From: Burkholderia ambifaria
GTDB lineage: Bacteria > Pseudomonadota > Gammaproteobacteria > Burkholderiales > Burkholderiaceae
Direction of reading: 5' to 3'
NCBI RefSeq assembly: GCF_001443045.1
Contig: NZ_LKPJ01000009.1
Location: forward strand, 188,764 to 233,998
DNA length: 45,235 nt
Below the pieces are notes generated by a model. The model was given only the letters and a program-made list of their open reading frames with translations, did not search any database and was not told the DNA's origin. Below are positions 42,942 through 45,235 of the stretch, piece after piece (the stretch's first letter is position 1; the number at the start of each line of letters is the position of its first letter). The translations under genes were made by a program, and so were the position numbers.

Positions 42942-45235
42942 ACCGCACCGCCGACGTTCAAATAGAGTTGTCCTTCACGCTCATCCGTAATTGCGTTCGG
43001 AATGACGCCTTCGCTATTCTCGGCATGTACCCATTCATGGATTGATAGACCGTCAAGTTGTCCACGTGCAAAATATTCGTAATACTTCTTGCTTGGACTA
43101 TCGTCTGAAAGACCTTTGCCCATCCGCCAATCTGCCTCAACGCGCAAGTCGTAAAGTTGATCGGGCGTCAGGTAGCAAAGTCCCACAGCAACGTCATACG
43201 CAAGCGCCTTCTCGGCATGCTCGGGGTTGGTCATCGTCGTCGAATGGTTGGTCGGGCTGTTGGTCGCGCCGCGATCGAGCCAATCGACAATCTGCTTGTC
43301 GCGCCATTCCTTGTAGCCTTCCGGCATCGTGCTTTTGCCGTCCTCGCCGAGTACGTGGCCGTTGCTATCGAGCCATTCCGTGTTCAGCGTTCGACGCGCC
43401 TCCATCCGCATCAGCGCGCGATCCTCATAACGCTGTCCGGCCTCGGTTTCCGCCGTACCTTGCGCAACGCTATCCGCGTTCTTTGCCTTGTACTGGTCGT
43501 AGGGATCGTCGGCCCGCTTGTCCGCATCGGCCTTGCTCGCGTCGCGCCAGGCGGCCGGTGGATCGTTGCCTTCGTTGAAGTCGCTGACCGCGTCGCCGTC
43601 GTTCGTTTCGACCGGCTTGCCAAATCGCATTGCCTTCGGCGGGAACGGATCATCAAGTGCGGGAGCATCCGCCACCACGGTCCAGCCCTTCGGCGGATCG
43701 GCATTCACACGGAGCATGTTCAGCGCCGAACTGATTCCGGTCACGACGAACATGAGCGGCGCGGTCACGAGCGTCGCTGCCACGCCCAAAACCGACTCAT
43801 TCCCTTTGATCGCACCGATCAGATTGAATTTGGCCGGTGGCGATGGCGGATACCAGAAGCCCGGTTTCGTTCCTTGCTTGCCATGCCGCCAGTCGTCTTC
43901 CCAATACCGGTAGGGCTTCTGCACGCCGACTGGAAAGCCGGATGCGAACACCCGCTGTGTCAGGATGCCTGCCGCACCGATATCGTCGAGTTCATGCTTG
44001 CTGATCCCGCGCCTTTGGCCGGTGGCGATGGCGGATACCAGAAGCCCGGTTTCGTTCCTTGCTTGCCATGCCGCCAGTCGTCTTCCCAATACCGGTAGGG
44101 CTTCTGCACGCCGACTGGAAAGCCGGATGCGAACACCCGCTGTGTCAGGATGCCTGCCGCACCGATATCGTCGAGTTCATGCTTGCTGATCCCGCGCCAG
44201 CCGATACCTTGAACCGTCACCGCCGAAATCACCTGATCGTGCGGACAGCAATACGCGGTGACACGGCCATACGTCGACCCATTCAAGCCGTGCCGAGCGC
44301 GATCCTCTTGCGTTGCATAAGACCGATTGCTGGTCGGCGATACCCGCTTGTTTTCCATGTCTTCATCGATCTTGTCGGCGGGCAGTTCGTGTGCTTTGCG
44401 AGCGCCGATGATCGATAGAAACTTGCCGAACGTTTTGGTACGCGCCGTATAGGTCTGCCGTCCGCGCTGGCCGCTCGCGTCTTTCGTCGCGCGTTGCGAC
44501 CATGTGTCCATGAACGTGTCGGATTTGTACGGACCGTCCGCATTCGCAAGGCTATAAGGCGCATTCGCCAGCACGTAGGCGTCTGCCACGCAATGGCCGG
44601 TGCTCCCCCACGGATCTTCGACATCAGGAAAAGCGTCGCCGAAGAAAGCCGCTGTCAGGCCGACGATGTTGCCTTGGCTGTGACACACAACAGTAATGGG
44701 TACATCGGCCTGCATGCGGCGAATCGATTCGATCAACCTGGCGAGGCGCAACGCAGCGAGCACGCCATACGCGCGCGGCGGCGCGCGGTACAAAGGTCGA
44801 TTGGTCGGATTGATGCCTTGCACGGTCATCCATCCCATCGTTCGATCGTCCAGACCGCCGTGCCAGAGATCGGGCAGGCTTGCACAGCCGTTCGTAAACG
44901 GGCCGCCGCCCCAATAGTCCTTCTCGTTCAGAAAGATCTTGTCGCCGTATTCCTTCAGTTCGGCCGCCGTCGCTCGATAACCCCACCGGAAATGAATCAC
45001 GGGCGAAAACGAAGGGTCCGGCTTGATGTAGTCGCCGGACCAAAGCTTCGGATTCAAGAACCCATCCGGCGTCACGCTTTCCGTGTACTTCGCGGGCGTC
45101 AACTGCCCGGCGTCGATGCCGTGATACATCATTTGATCGTTCAGACGCCCGAGCCGGCGATTCAGACCTTTGCACAGCCCATCCTCCGTCGCGTCGAACC
45201 ATTCGCCTTCGGAGTTCACGCCATGTACGAAGATC
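42938..45235 (-). pseudogene. Tle3/DUF3274-like T6SS lipase effector, frameshifted and partial
   Basis: The gene runs off the right edge. The visible N-terminal part begins IFVHGVNSEGEW, a lipase strand and oxyanion loop, and has the nucleophile Ser in VVCHSQGNIVGL (codon at about 44677-44679; the first Gly of GxSxG is Cys here). A perfect 185-bp duplication (43829-44198) shifts the frame, so translation ends at 43960 after PPSPPAK. Joined without the extra copy, the sequence continues as FNLIGAIKGNESVLG through a hydrophobic segment (AATLVTAPLMFVVTG) to the stop at 42938. The C-terminal half contains the DUF3274-type region. Phospholipase activity is inferred from the family. Confidence 0.9.
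43829..44198. repeat. Perfect 185-bp tandem duplication inside the lipase gene
   Basis: Bases 43829-44013 and 44014-44198 are identical throughout. The flanks differ (A before the first, A/G after the second, C at the junction), so the unit is exactly 185 bp. Since 185 is not a multiple of three, it frameshifts the gene. Confidence 0.97.

Noticed and set aside
42938..45219. Programmed ribosomal frameshift joining the two halves of the lipase gene
   Set aside because: The frame change is fully explained by the perfect 185-bp tandem duplication, and both fragments encode the same duplicated peptide. No slippery sequence is needed.

Overview
The window is about 45 kb of GC-rich DNA (roughly two-thirds G+C by eye) with the codon use, gene families and gene neighbourhoods of a Burkholderia, most likely of the Burkholderia cepacia complex. 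The many catabolic and accessory loci and the absence of core translation genes suggest a secondary replicon. The species and replicon assignments are inference. I saw no tRNA, rRNA, CRISPR array or insertion sequence.

Layout. 0.1-3.2 kb: a small unknown protein, a SAM methyltransferase, an NTF2-like protein and a two-domain GNAT acetyltransferase. 3.4-11.6 kb: a probable guanidino or amine catabolic locus with a ureohydrolase (agmatinase/guanidinobutyrase type), an aldehyde dehydrogenase, a LuxR-type regulator, a cupin, an FAD amine oxidase-like enzyme, a LysR regulator and an MFS importer. 11.8-14.2 kb: an exported SH3-like protein, a small acidic protein, an HxlR regulator and a glutathione transferase. 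14.3-15.6 kb: a Na+/Ca2+-exchanger-type antiporter preceded by a yybP-ykoY (manganese) riboswitch with a good promoter. 15.7-23.4 kb: a copper-resistance locus with a divergent two-component system, a Cus/Cop-box operator, two small metal-site-rich exported proteins, a TolC-type lipoprotein, a Tat-exported multicopper oxidase, a CusF-like protein, CopC and CopD. 23.6-28.6 kb: an ExeM/NucH-type extracellular nuclease, an S10-type peptidase lipoprotein and an EF-hand exported protein.

28.7-35.3 kb appears to be one regulon. It has an AraC-type regulator, an aldonolactone oxidase-like flavoenzyme, an SDR, an extra serine hydroxymethyltransferase (glyA) and an APC-type permease. Three copies of an 18-bp site lie in the two intergenic regions that flank this set. 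35.8-37.3 kb encodes a cysteine desulfurase fused to a DUF442/TIGR01244 phosphatase-like domain.

37.6-45.2 kb (to the right edge) is a type VI secretion effector island read leftwards: a Tle3/DUF3274-like lipase effector, three tandem DUF2875-type (Tla3-like) proteins, a PAAR tip protein and a TrfB/KorA-like DNA-binding protein. The lipase gene is broken by a perfect 185-bp tandem duplication. Removing one copy restores one continuous reading frame. The three DUF2875 genes share near-identical C-terminal halves and differ in the middle. The most distal has a nonsense codon near its start. This island is the most unusual part of the window.
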